Source of the DNA: an uncultured Campylobacter sp.
GTDB taxonomy: Bacteria > Campylobacterota > Campylobacteria > Campylobacterales > Campylobacteraceae
NCBI RefSeq assembly: GCF_905372745.1
Contig: NZ_CAJPQR010000024.1
Span: 1-33,479 of the forward strand
Direction of reading: 5' to 3'
Length of the DNA stretch: 33,479 nt
The notes under the pieces are model-generated. The model saw nothing but the letters and a program-made list of their open reading frames with translations, made no database searches and was not told the origin of the DNA. Positions 25,432-32,893 of the stretch are shown piece after piece; the first letter of the stretch is position 1, and each line of letters starts with the position of its first letter. A program made the translations under genes and the position numbers.

Positions 25432-27090
25432 CTACATGCTCATCCCCCAGGTATTATCTGGGCTTTCCAACAATTCTTCATCCACATCCAGTGTCATTTC
25501 CTCTGTGCTTTTAAAATTTTGCCTATTGGCCGCTATTCTTGACACTTCTCTTTCAAAGATTCGTATTTTTTTGATAGTTCTTTTAATTCTTCTTGCAAAC
25601 TTATTAGTTTCTTTCTTAAAGACTCCAAAGATTTCTCGTATCTTTCTTTTTGCGCTTGCGACGATTCGTGTATCTTGTTCTCGCAATCGTTCATCAAATG
25701 TTGCATTCGATCTATCAAATTCATTTTGTCTTGTTGCAAATTCGTTACCTCTTTCTCGTATTTTTCGATCAAGGTCTTCTTCTGCGATTCGTATTCGCTC
25801 CTCTCGCTCTTGATAATTTGCGTCAAGCTCTCGTTTTCTTCGAGCAATGCTTCTTCTAATGTCGTCATCTTCTACTCCGTTCTCATAGGTATATAGTATT
25901 TGCTGTCGCGCTTGATTATCTCCTTGCTCTGAGGGATCGATATGTAGTACCGCATCCTTCCGTCCGCTTCCGTCTCGGAATGTCTCCATGCTTGCGGTAT
26001 CGTCCAAACTCTCATTGATTCCATCTCTTTTGTTTGTTCGTCCAAAAGCACCTGCAGCTCCTTGATTACATCCGATCTCGTTTTTTTGATTTGTGGTTCC
26101 GCCATATAAGAGTGTATCTGATGGCCCGATACTATTCCTATTATCAGTGCCGCCGTAGCTATGAGTGCCGATATCCATCTTTTGTTCTTGCTTTGGTTCG
26201 ATATAATTTCTTGAAGGCTGGATTCCAAATTTTTGCCTATTGAATTTATCTCGTTTTTTAACAAGTTCTTCAAGCTTTCGCCTATTTCTTTCGCGCTCTG
26301 CTTGTGTGTCTCTATTGTGGAATTCTCGAATTCTTCTGCTTGAGCTTTGGCCGAGCTCTCCAAGTCCTTGAGCGCCTGTGAAATTTGCATCGTATATTCC
26401 TCCTTTTAAACGATTTTTTGTTTTTTGATTAGGCAACATTACGGTTATACTTTTTTTGGTCGATCTGGTTACTTCAATACCGCTTTGACCCAGAAGCTCA
26501 ATCATATGATCTCTATTTTTGATATAGCCTTGTCCGACTAGATCGTGTAGCTTTTTATCGAGTTCTTCTAAATTTTTATAGTGCCCGATATTTTTCTTGC
26601 TGGCCGATATAGTTTGCTCTCTTGCGGGATCGTCGGGGCTTGAAAGATTATACTCGTCATTAACGATTCTTTTAAACAGATCGATTCTACTTTGATCATA
26701 CTTGTCAAAGTATGGATTAAACGATTTGCCTGTCGACATGTCGATCTTTGGGATCAAGAAATTTAGTTCCAACCGACCGTCCTTGTCCGAATGCTCGACC
26801 CAGAGCACATTTACCCGCTCTAACATATAATCCCCGAGCAATGCGAGCTCGAAATCTTTTATGATTTTTAGCTTTTGCTCTTCATCCAAAAAATCATGCT
26901 TCTCCTCAAATGATAGAACTCCGAAACAGGTCTTTTGTTTATAAGTAACCCCTTTTATCACGGCTCTAGTTAAATTTTCGTCACCCTTTATGACCCTAGC
27001 CGTTCCGGCCGCTTTTCTTCTTTCGTTTAAAAGGTAGTTTATGCTCCCAAGACCGCCACCGGTATATGTAGGAAGGAATTTAACTAGCAT
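25432..27090 (-). CDS. mobA: MOB_HEN/ColE1-type relaxase
   Basis: A 552-aa relaxase that would nick the element's oriT and stay bound to the transferred strand. The start MLVKFLPTYTGGGLGSINYLL aligns with the N-terminus of ColE1 MbeA, putting the catalytic tyrosine at Y19, which decides for the ATG at 27090 over one eight codons earlier. The histidine-glutamate-asparagine set of this family is H100, E108 and N110 (WVEHSDKDGRLELNF). The C-terminal half is low-complexity, arginine-rich and charged; it is the part that overlaps two other genes. The element would be mobilized by a helper conjugation system, since no transfer apparatus is seen. Confidence 0.88.
   Translation of the reverse strand: MLVKFLPTYTGGGLGSINYLLNERRKAAGTARVIKGDENLTRAVIKGVTYKQKTCFGVLSFEEKHDFLDEEQKLKIIKDFELALLGDYMLERVNVLWVEHSDKDGRLELNFLIPKIDMSTGKSFNPYFDKYDQSRIDLFKRIVNDEYNLSSPDDPAREQTISASKKNIGHYKNLEELDKKLHDLVGQGYIKNRDHMIELLGQSGIEVTRSTKKSITVMLPNQKTKNRLKGGIYDANFTGAQGLGELGQSSSRRIREFHNRDTQAERERNRRKLEELVKKRDKFNRQKFGIQPSRNYIEPKQEQKMDIGTHSYGGTDNRNSIGPSDTLLYGGTTNQKNEIGCNQGAAGAFGRTNKRDGINESLDDTASMETFRDGSGRKDAVLHIDPSEQGDNQARQQILYTYENGVEDDDIRRSIARRKRELDANYQEREERIRIAEEDLDRKIRERGNEFATRQNEFDRSNATFDERLREQDTRIVASAKRKIREIFGVFKKETNKFARRIKRTIKKIRIFEREVSRIAANRQNFKSTEEMTLDVDEELLESPDNTWGMSM
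25533..25868 (-). CDS. MobD-like coiled-coil protein nested in mobA
   Basis: A 111-aa protein read in a different frame from the relaxase, but in the same frame as mobB. Almost the whole length (about 8-109) is a coiled coil rich in E, K, L and S, ending in ELSKKYESLKEKCQE. Its ATG comes three bases after the mobB stop, and GGAG sits just upstream, so translation is coupled to mobB. ColE1 plasmids carry mbeD in the same nested position. The long regular heptad pattern is hard to explain as a by-product of another frame. Confidence 0.75.
   Translation of the reverse strand: MTTLEEALLEENESLTQIIKSERSEYESQKKTLIEKYEKEVTNLQQDKMNLIDRMQHLMNDCENKIHESSQAQKERYEKSLESLRKKLISLQEELKELSKKYESLKEKCQE
25872..26390 (-). 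CDS. MobB-like membrane-anchored protein nested in mobA
   Basis: A 172-aa protein overlapping the relaxase gene in another frame. An amphipathic helix (about 1-65) precedes one hydrophobic segment, WISALIATAALIIGIVSGHQI (about 72-92), then a cytoplasmic or periplasmic tail ending in YYIPMRTE. The organisation recalls MbeB/MobB proteins, which link the relaxosome to the membrane. A perfect AAGGAGGA (26398-26405 complement) is placed seven bases before the ATG inside the relaxase gene, which is strong evidence that this frame is used. Confidence 0.8.
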   Translation of the reverse strand: MQISQALKDLESSAKAQAEEFENSTIETHKQSAKEIGESLKNLLKNEINSIGKNLESSLQEIISNQSKNKRWISALIATAALIIGIVSGHQIHSYMAEPQIKKTRSDVIKELQVLLDEQTKEMESMRVWTIPQAWRHSETEADGRMRYYISIPQSKEIIKRDSKYYIPMRTE

Positions 27091-27162
27091 CGTTACCAAC
27101 GTCTCTCTTTGCATAGCAAAAGTATAAAACCGAAAAACGATAAACTTTACCGATAGGTTCCA

Positions 27163-27492
27163 TTACTTGCCCAACATCTCGTAAATTCGACGCAAGATAG
27201 TATTGGTGTCGGCGAGAATTCTAAGACCTACCCTATCTAAACTTTCGTCGCGGTTTAACCTGGCAGCCACTTGGTTTAGGTTGTTTCCTTGTTTAGCTAA
27301 CTCAGCTAAAAGCTCCCTTTCAATAGGAAGTCTAATTCGCCTGGACAGCATTGAACTTAGGGCAAATTTTGAAAAGGTCATCCCTGTTTCTTTTAGCTTC
27401 TTTTCGATAGCCGACCATTCGTCGGGCGTAAGCCTAAGTCTTTTGAATATAGTTTTAGTGATTTTTCTTTTTTTGTGAAAATTCTGATTCAT
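27163..27492 (-). CDS. mobC: MobC-type relaxosome accessory protein
   Basis: A 109-aa basic protein with a ribbon-helix-helix-like N-terminal half (KRLRLTPDEWSAIEKKLKETGMTFSKFALSSML) and the MobC signature ELAKQGNNLNQVAARLN near residues 64-80. MobC helps open oriT for the relaxase. It lies 72 bases ahead of mobA in the same direction, the ColE1 order mbeC-mbeA-mbeB-mbeD. GGAG is present before the ATG. Confidence 0.88.
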   Translation of the reverse strand: MNQNFHKKRKITKTIFKRLRLTPDEWSAIEKKLKETGMTFSKFALSSMLSRRIRLPIERELLAELAKQGNNLNQVAARLNRDESLDRVGLRILADTNTILRRIYEMLGK

Positions 27493-27924
27493 AAATATCT
27501 CCGCGTCTTGATAAAATGCATGATATATATTTAAGGGCGATAGGTCAAGTTAAAGCTAGGATCGCAAATAAAAATTCTGAATATTTTGACAGCAATAGCA
27601 TATAAACGTATTTATACATGTTAAATAGGTACGGGATCGAAAAAAGAAACAAGCGAGTATTTTAGCTACATACTATAAGAAAACTTTAAAAAACGTATTT
27701 TATGGGCTATAGGGCACTTTACACTATGAGTTTGATTAAATTTAGCTTAATTCGGTTTTTACTTTGGCTCACATGATAATAACGTATAGAAAAACATATT
27801 TTAAGTTTATGGTACTAGCAGCCAATAGAGAGAATAGATGGATTGTTTTTTAAGCAAGAAACAAAATAAAAAATTAACCTACAATCACTCCGAGCTCTTA
27901 CGGAAATATGTCCATAAGTTTAAA

Positions 27925-27970
27925 TATTTATTGAAAACAGCCTACTCGGTTCAGCTGTTTTCAATAAATA
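27925..27970. repeat. Perfect 17-bp inverted repeat
   Basis: Positions 27925-27941 (TATTTATTGAAAACAGC) pair perfectly with 27954-27970 across a 12-base loop. There is no T tract immediately after it, so a structural role such as oriT, a single-strand origin or an element end is as likely as termination. Confidence 0.85.
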
Positions 27971-27992
27971 CACTCGGGGCAAAAGCGTGGGT

Positions 27993-28066
27993 CAAGGGAG
28001 CTGCAAGCTCTCCTTGCGAGCCTCTACGTAAGCCAAAAACGGTAACGTTTTTGTGGCCACGTAGAG
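27993..28066. repeat. Pair of further hairpins before the ssb-like pseudogene
   Basis: CAAGGGAGCT (27993-28002) pairs with AGCTCTCCTTG (28006-28016) with one bulge. A nested stem follows: CTCTACGT (28022-28029) with ACGTAGAG (28059-28066), enclosing CAAAAACG (28034-28041) with CGTTTTTG (28046-28053) around a GTAA loop. Stacked stems of this kind occur at transfer origins and in the leader regions of Firmicutes conjugative elements; no function can be assigned here. Confidence 0.7.
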
Positions 28067-28177
28067 TATGCTCGCCCTATTAACCCCATTAGCCCTATTA
28101 AGAACAAGCCAACATAAGAAGACAAGGAATTTTTAAGATAAGGGGGCCTCCCTTTTACCATGAAGGGAGATAAAAAC

Positions 28178-28824
28178 ATGGATTACAAAACAATGAGAGA
28201 TAAAATTGAAGATATGGTAAGTGATAACCACAAGGATTTTGTTAAGGCGGTTATCAGCATGGAAAAAGGTATCAACGATGAAAGTGCTTTGGATAAGCTC
28301 TATGATGCTTATATGGATAATGACACCGTTAATTTGCTGCATGAGGAATTCGACTATATGATTGAGGATTTACGAGAACAAGGACGGATAAAAGACCTGC
28401 CTTATGTTCAGGGGGGGGATGACCTTATAAATATCGTTGGAAATGTTGTAGGCAAGGTCGATGTCATTGAAAGGGAAAATAAGAACGGAGAAACCTTTAA
28501 GGCAGCGAACTTCTCCGTTGTATCCAAAGACGATGACGGAAATAAGATATATCATAATTGCTCCGCTTATGGAGAAAAGAGTGATAATTTAAGCAGGGAG
28601 ATTTTGTTAAGCTCTTTGGGCAGATCAGGACATCTATTGATGATAACGGAAAGGAGCATAGTAATATCAGAATACTTTCTTCAAAGCTACTAAAGGCAAA
28701 GGAGCATATGAAAGGACAAGAAGAAAAGAAAGAATCTGTACTTGGAGCTATCAAGAAATATTAAGCTGAAGATAAGGAAAAGCCAAAGGAAAAGAAAGAA
28801 GCAAACAAAGAAGCTGAGAGATAA
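28178..28824 (+). pseudogene. Broken single-stranded-DNA-binding protein gene of a conjugative element
   Basis: The first frame runs MDYKTMRDKIEDMV..., with an OB-fold-like part INIVGNVVGKVDVIERENK and YHNCSAYGEKSD, then leaves the family pattern at about 28586. One frame over, the pattern resumes as FKQGDFVKLFGQIRTSIDDNG and SNIRILSSKLLKAKE, so one base is missing, most simply a T from the run at 28588-28590. That frame then meets a TAA at 28762-28764, but an acidic-basic tail (AEDKEKPKEKKEANKEAER) continues in frame to 28824. Two lesions make decay likely. A run of eight G at 28411-28418 also lies in the frame. The relatives I recall are SSB-like proteins of Firmicutes conjugative elements. 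Confidence 0.7.
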
Positions 28825-28833
28825 ACTTATGAT

Positions 28834-28867
28834 CGGTGTGGTCTTAGGACTGCACCGACTCTTTTTT
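28834..28867 (+). terminator. Rho-independent terminator upstream of the Thoeris operon
   Basis: CGGTGTGGTC (28834-28843) pairs with GACTGCACCG (28848-28857) over a TTAG loop, using two wobble pairs, and is followed by ACTCTTTTTT. It closes the ssb-like transcript and insulates the operon that follows. Confidence 0.85.
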
Positions 28868-28884
28868 ATTTGGTAAAACTATGG

Positions 28885-28890
28885 TATAAT
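28885..28890 (+). promoter_or_regulatory. Predicted promoter -10 box of the Thoeris operon
   Basis: A consensus TATAAT lies 46 bases before the regulator's ATG and directly behind the terminator. No clear -35 box is visible at the usual distance other than the T-rich terminator tail. The adjacent AT-rich sequence may contain the regulator's operator. Confidence 0.55.
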
Positions 28891-28936
28891 ATACGAAGAA
28901 AAAAAATTCAATTATATGAATATTAAGGATGGTAAT

Positions 28937-29146
28937 ATGAAAATAAACTATAATGGTTTATGGAAACTTTTGATAGATAAAAATATGAACAAAAAAGATT
29001 TACAGGAGAAAGTCGGGATTGCTCCAGCAACGATAGCAAAGATGGGAAAAGGCGAATTTGTTAGTATGGAAATTTTGTACAGAATATGTATTTCTTTAGA
29101 GACTAATTTTGGGGAACTAATTTCTATTGTGGAGGAGAAAAAATGA
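28937..29146 (+). CDS. XRE/Cro-type transcriptional regulator
   Basis: A 69-aa helix-turn-helix protein of the small YozG/Cro type: LWKLLIDKNMNKKDLQEKVGIAPATIAKMGKGEFVSMEILYRICISLETNFGELI. The recognition turn is DLQEKVGIAPATIAKM. Its stop overlaps the thsA start as ATGA, so it is likely an autoregulatory control protein for the operon. The ATG at 28937 is preferred to one at 28916 because AAGGATGG precedes it. Confidence 0.88.
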   Translation: MKINYNGLWKLLIDKNMNKKDLQEKVGIAPATIAKMGKGEFVSMEILYRICISLETNFGELISIVEEKK

Positions 29147-30603
29147 ACAATATAATTGATAAAAAAGAATTGATTGAAATTGTTGAACAGGCATTATATA
29201 GTGACGAATTAGCAATTTTTGCTGGTGCAGGACTTTCTATAAATGCTGGATACTATAATTGGGAAAAGTTATTGGAAAAACCTGCAGAGAAGTTGAAATT
29301 AGACATAGCCAAAGAAAAGCATGATTTGATTTCTTTGGCTCAGTTTTATTGCAATAAAAATAAAAGAAGTGCTATTAATGAACTTTTATCAGATTCATTT
29401 CCATCTAATAAAAAACCAACTGAAAACCATAAGATATTATCACAGCTTCCAATTTCCACATATTGGACAACAAATTTTGATACATTAATTGAAGATGCGT
29501 TGAAAGAAAATAATAAGAATGTTTCAGTCAGAAAGGCTGATAAGGATTTACAGCTTTCATATAAAAATTATGATTCAGTTGTATATAAAATGCATGGAGA
29601 TATTCAAAGCCCATCTGAGGCAGTAATAACTAGAGATGATTACGAAGAATATGGAGTTAATAGTAGAAAATTATTTAGAGATGTTTTAGAAGGAACATTG
29701 CTAACAAAGACTTTTCTATTTTTAGGATTCAGTTTTAGTGATCCTAATTTTAATTTTGTACTCAGCAAAATGAGAGTTTTATTGGGGGATGATAATAGAC
29801 CGCATTATTATATATTAAAAAAAATTACTGAACCTAATAGAGACAATTTTGAAGACGAAGAATACAAAAAAGCACTAGAAGAATACAAATATGATTTAAT
29901 TAAACAAGAACTGCGGATTGCAGATTTAGACAGATATGGAATAAAAATATGCTTGATTGATAGCTATGAAGAAATCACGGAGATATTAGAAATTATATTA
30001 AATAGATATAAAAGAAAAACTGTGTTCCTTTCAGGAAGTGCAGAAACTTATGCTCCGTTAGATATACAAGTAGCTAAGGATTTTATCAGGAAACTATCTT
30101 TTGAACTTGTTAAGAACGGATATAAAGTTGTTAATGGATATGGATTAGGTGTAGGGACTTATGTAATAAATGGAATCACTGAATATTGCTATGACCACAG
30201 GAATATTAAAATTGAAGATAGTTTAAAACTAATGCCATTCCCATTAAGTGCAATAAATAGTGAGCAACTTCGGACAACTTGGGAAAAATATAGAGAAGAA
30301 ATGATTTCCCAATGTGGTATAGCAATATATATGTTTGGTAATAAACAAAAGGATGGAGAAATTATTAAAGCTGATGGCGTAAAAAGAGAATTTAATATTG
30401 CTGAATCATATCAATTAGTGAATATACCATTAGCATTTACTGGGTCTATGGCTCAGGAATTATATTCTGAAAATGGTGATATGGTTGAAAATGTTTTAAA
30501 TAATGATGAAATTGAGTATATTGCTAATTTTTATGATATAGACACTAATGTTGATAAAATAATTAAAATGATAAATAGACTTAACAATAAGGAGGAATGT
30601 TAA
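29143..30603 (+). CDS. thsA: ThsA, Thoeris NAD+-degrading effector (SIR2-SLOG)
   Basis: A 486-aa protein close in length and layout to Bacillus cereus ThsA (476 aa). The SIR2 domain has AIFAGAGLSINAG (24-36), catalytic N111 in TTNFDTL and H151 in KMHGDI, nearly the same numbers as N112 and H152 of the studied protein. The SLOG domain (about 292-486) opens with TVFLSGSAETYAP and includes VVNGYGLGVGTYVING, with R377 in QLRTTWEKYREE as a likely contact for the cyclic signal. When bound by the TIR-made molecule it should hydrolyse NAD+ and stop phage growth by killing or arresting the cell. GGAGGAG precedes the ATG. Confidence 0.95.
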   Translation: MNNIIDKKELIEIVEQALYSDELAIFAGAGLSINAGYYNWEKLLEKPAEKLKLDIAKEKHDLISLAQFYCNKNKRSAINELLSDSFPSNKKPTENHKILSQLPISTYWTTNFDTLIEDALKENNKNVSVRKADKDLQLSYKNYDSVVYKMHGDIQSPSEAVITRDDYEEYGVNSRKLFRDVLEGTLLTKTFLFLGFSFSDPNFNFVLSKMRVLLGDDNRPHYYILKKITEPNRDNFEDEEYKKALEEYKYDLIKQELRIADLDRYGIKICLIDSYEEITEILEIILNRYKRKTVFLSGSAETYAPLDIQVAKDFIRKLSFELVKNGYKVVNGYGLGVGTYVINGITEYCYDHRNIKIEDSLKLMPFPLSAINSEQLRTTWEKYREEMISQCGIAIYMFGNKQKDGEIIKADGVKREFNIAESYQLVNIPLAFTGSMAQELYSENGDMVENVLNNDEIEYIANFYDIDTNVDKIIKMINRLNNKEEC

Positions 30604-30604
30604 T

Positions 30605-31096
30605 ATGGCAAGAAGAGTATTTTTTAGCTTTCATTATGATGAGGATATTAATAGATCAATGACAGTGAGAAATAGTTGGGTTACTCAAGGCAAAGAAGCT
30701 ACAGGTTTTATTGATAAGGCGGAATTTGAAAAGGTTAAAAGGAATGGTGAAAATGCTGTTTGCAAATGGATAGATAAGCAACTAGAAGGAACTTCAGTTA
30801 CTGTAGTCCTAATTGGCAAAGAAACATTAAAACGTCCATTTGTCCAATATGAAATACGAAAAAGCATTGAAAGAGGAAATGCAATAATTGGGATTTATAT
30901 ACATAACATTAGAGATATGAGAACTCAAAGAACATCAGTAAAGGGCAATTCACATACTGTTATTGGATACTATAATGATGATACACCTGCGTATTTTGAC
31001 TCTATTTGTGATGGTTTGTATGACTATTCGCAAGACAATGGATATTATAATTTGGGAAGTTGGATTGAAAAAGCAGCACGAAAAAAAGGAAAATAA
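30605..31096 (+). CDS. thsB: ThsB, Thoeris TIR sensor (MTH538/DUF1863-like TIR)
   Basis: A 163-aa TIR-like protein of the type paired with ThsA. The opening RRVFFSFHYDEDINRSMTVRNSWV and the core TSVTVVLIGKETLKRPFVQYEIRKSIERGNAIIGIYIHNI match ThsB. E83 in VQYEIRKSI corresponds to the glutamate needed for signal synthesis. It should sense infection and convert NAD+ to a cyclic ADP-ribose isomer that activates ThsA. It starts one base after thsA with AAGGAGG upstream, so the two are co-translated. Confidence 0.94.
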   Translation: MARRVFFSFHYDEDINRSMTVRNSWVTQGKEATGFIDKAEFEKVKRNGENAVCKWIDKQLEGTSVTVVLIGKETLKRPFVQYEIRKSIERGNAIIGIYIHNIRDMRTQRTSVKGNSHTVIGYYNDDTPAYFDSICDGLYDYSQDNGYYNLGSWIEKAARKKGK

Positions 31097-31133
31097 CTGT
31101 AGTAAGTTGATAAAAATAGTGAGGTGATGGGTT

Positions 31134-31702
31134 ATGAAAGAGATTTTTGAGCAAGGAGAATTTAGTGAATATAGGATTAATAACTTAGAAAAATCTATGG
31201 GTGTTATTAACGAGTCTTTTACTTTTTTTGAGGAAAAAGTTTCTGTCTTTATATCACATAAACATGATGATTTAGATGATTTAAAGGGTATTATAGGATT
31301 TCTTGAAAAAATTTTTAATGTTGTTGCATATATTGATAGTAGAGATTTATCTATGCCTAAAATAACATCTGGAGAGACTGCTGAAAAAATTAAAGATAGA
31401 ATAAAAAAATGCAAAAGGTTTATTTTATTAGCCACTGATGGAGCAGTCGAATCAAAATGGTGTAATTGGGAGTTGGGATTTGCTGATGCGATTAAAGGAA
31501 AAAAGCTGTACTTTTTCCTATGAAAGAGAAGGGGAGTAATTATAAAGGAAATGAGTATATGGAAATATATTCGTATATAACTTATTTCGATGGGCGAGAG
31601 GAATATGATTCAGGGAAAAAAGTGAAGGAAGGATATTATGTTATGACAAAATCTAAAGATAAAAAATCTATAATTCCACTTTCAAGTTGGCTAAAAGAGT
31701 AA
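31134..31702 (+). pseudogene. Second TIR-domain gene, apparently split by a frameshift
   Basis: The first part (31134-31523, 129 aa) is a TIR domain: VSVFISHKHDDLDDL (36-50), VVAYIDSRDL, CKRFILLATDGAVESKWCNWELGFADA with catalytic-type E113, then GKKLYFFL and a TGA. The second part (31520-31702, 60 aa) begins one frame over and reads KEKGSNYKGNEYMEIYSYI, which is what normally follows the LYFFP strand in such TIR proteins. Adding one T to the five-T run at 31512-31516 would join them into one protein of about 190 aa. GAGGTGAT precedes the ATG. It may be a sequencing error, a decayed gene or a slippage switch. Confidence 0.8.
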
Positions 31703-31708
31703 TTGGTT

Positions 31709-32839
31709 ATGGGAAAAACAGCAAGGCAATTTAATAAAATTTATATTGATTATAAAAAGAAATTTAAAAAGCCAATTCAACAAGTTTTGATGTTAATGCC
31801 ATATACTTTTTCAGACGATGATATTGTTAATACATTTAAAGAGTTATATCCAGATATGTGGGATGATTTGAATAAACAGTATGATTTTTGGCATAATAAA
31901 AATATGGTTCTGCTTAGGTATGGGAAAAAGAGCAGATATAATTTTAGAAAACCATATAATTTTATTTTAGATTGTGCTTTTCATAGCGTGAATAAACTTA
32001 GAAAAGATAAGAACAGAATTATTTTGGAAAAAGATGAGGTGGAAAGTTTAAAGAATGAAATAAAACAGCTATCAAAATCCAAACTTGATAAAAGAAAACA
32101 AAAAGTTGACGGAACATTAAGATTTATTCAAGAAATAGAACCATCATATACATCATTTTTTATAGATAGATATTTTAATACTTACGACTTGCATCAAAAA
32201 CTAGAGATAATGAAAGAACTTTCAAAATATAAATCATCAAATATTACGGAGTTTTTTTACAAGGTTAATTCATGTACGAGAAATTTTTCTTTAAAAAAAG
32301 AAGCCCAAAACTATATTCAATCTATTGGATTACCATTTATGTTAAGACGTAAGAAAAAAGGTAAGAAAAATTATATTGATAACGAAATTGTAAAAAACAA
32401 TTCAGGTCCTGAAGTTTTAAAACAGAGACTGTACGTAGATGATTTAGAAAAGGTGAAAAGATTTGATGTTTTTATATCTCATAACTCTAGTGATATGAAT
32501 CAAATAGTTGAATTATATAAAAATTTAAATACAAAAGGATATGTGGCTTATATAGATTGGGTTAATGATAAATATGATTTGAAACGAGAATGGTGTAATG
32601 CTTCAACATCAGAAATTATTAAACTAAGAATACAGCAAAGTAAGATTTTTATAATCTTTTTAACGGAATCAACATTTAAATCGCAGTGGTGTCCATGGGA
32701 ACTTGGATATGCAGATGCTTTGAATAAAAAAATTTATATTTATATTTCACCTAATTTTAAAAAAGGAGATATTCCTATTTTCTATAGAGGTTACACTGAA
32801 ATAAAAAGTGTTGATGAAATCATTATAGAAAATTATTGA
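31709..32839 (+). CDS. Third TIR protein with a long unrecognised N-terminal region
   Basis: A 376-aa protein. The C-terminal TIR domain (from about residue 252) has RFDVFISHNSSDMNQIVELY, YVAYIDWVNDKYDLKREW, SKIFIIFLTESTFKSQWCPWELGYADAL with the catalytic-type glutamate at about 331, and IYIYISP. The first 250 residues are basic and helical, with YPDMWDDLNKQYDFWHNKN (about 47-65), a RKPYNFILDCAFHSVNKLR stretch and a charged coil near 108-135. I do not recognise them as a known domain. They may be a phage-sensing module for this TIR. The ATG at 31709 is used; a TTG two codons earlier is possible. It is the last gene of the operon. Confidence 0.85.
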   Translation: MGKTARQFNKIYIDYKKKFKKPIQQVLMLMPYTFSDDDIVNTFKELYPDMWDDLNKQYDFWHNKNMVLLRYGKKSRYNFRKPYNFILDCAFHSVNKLRKDKNRIILEKDEVESLKNEIKQLSKSKLDKRKQKVDGTLRFIQEIEPSYTSFFIDRYFNTYDLHQKLEIMKELSKYKSSNITEFFYKVNSCTRNFSLKKEAQNYIQSIGLPFMLRRKKKGKKNYIDNEIVKNNSGPEVLKQRLYVDDLEKVKRFDVFISHNSSDMNQIVELYKNLNTKGYVAYIDWVNDKYDLKREWCNASTSEIIKLRIQQSKIFIIFLTESTFKSQWCPWELGYADALNKKIYIYISPNFKKGDIPIFYRGYTEIKSVDEIIIENY

Positions 32840-32860
32840 AAGAATTTGAATTGTGTTAAT

Positions 32861-32893
32861 GTAAAGGAGATGGCTATCTCTGCATCTCCTTAC
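32861..32893. terminator. Hairpin between the convergent Thoeris operon and relaxase gene
   Basis: GTAAAGGAGATG (32861-32872) pairs with CATCTCCTTAC (32883-32893), one A bulged, with a 10-base loop. The relaxase stop codon lies in the loop region. No strong T run follows on either side, so termination is likely but not certain. Confidence 0.55.

Larger units (their letters stand above)
27493..28177. other. Hairpin-rich non-coding junction between two mobile elements
   Basis: No gene is evident; the frames found are shadows. The first part (to about 27.8 kb) still carries a Campylobacter-like TAAATTTA word and should contain the mobC promoter and perhaps the oriT. The second part is dominated by inverted repeats listed separately and leads into a segment of Firmicutes-element character. 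AAGGGAGAT near 28162 is the ribosome site of the next, broken gene. Confidence 0.55.

Noticed and set aside
25436..25896. Plus-strand frames of 69-125 codons opposite the mob genes
   Set aside because: They are antisense to three overlapping mob frames and consist of serine/phenylalanine-rich shadow sequence without start signals.
27838..28083. 81-codon frame across the hairpins
   Set aside because: Its sequence is dictated by the inverted repeats and shows no protein-like pattern or ribosome site.
30950..31435. 161-codon minus-strand frame opposite the TIR genes
   Set aside because: It is rich in I, S, F and K as expected of antisense to AT-rich coding DNA, and it spans the end of thsB and the start of the next TIR gene.
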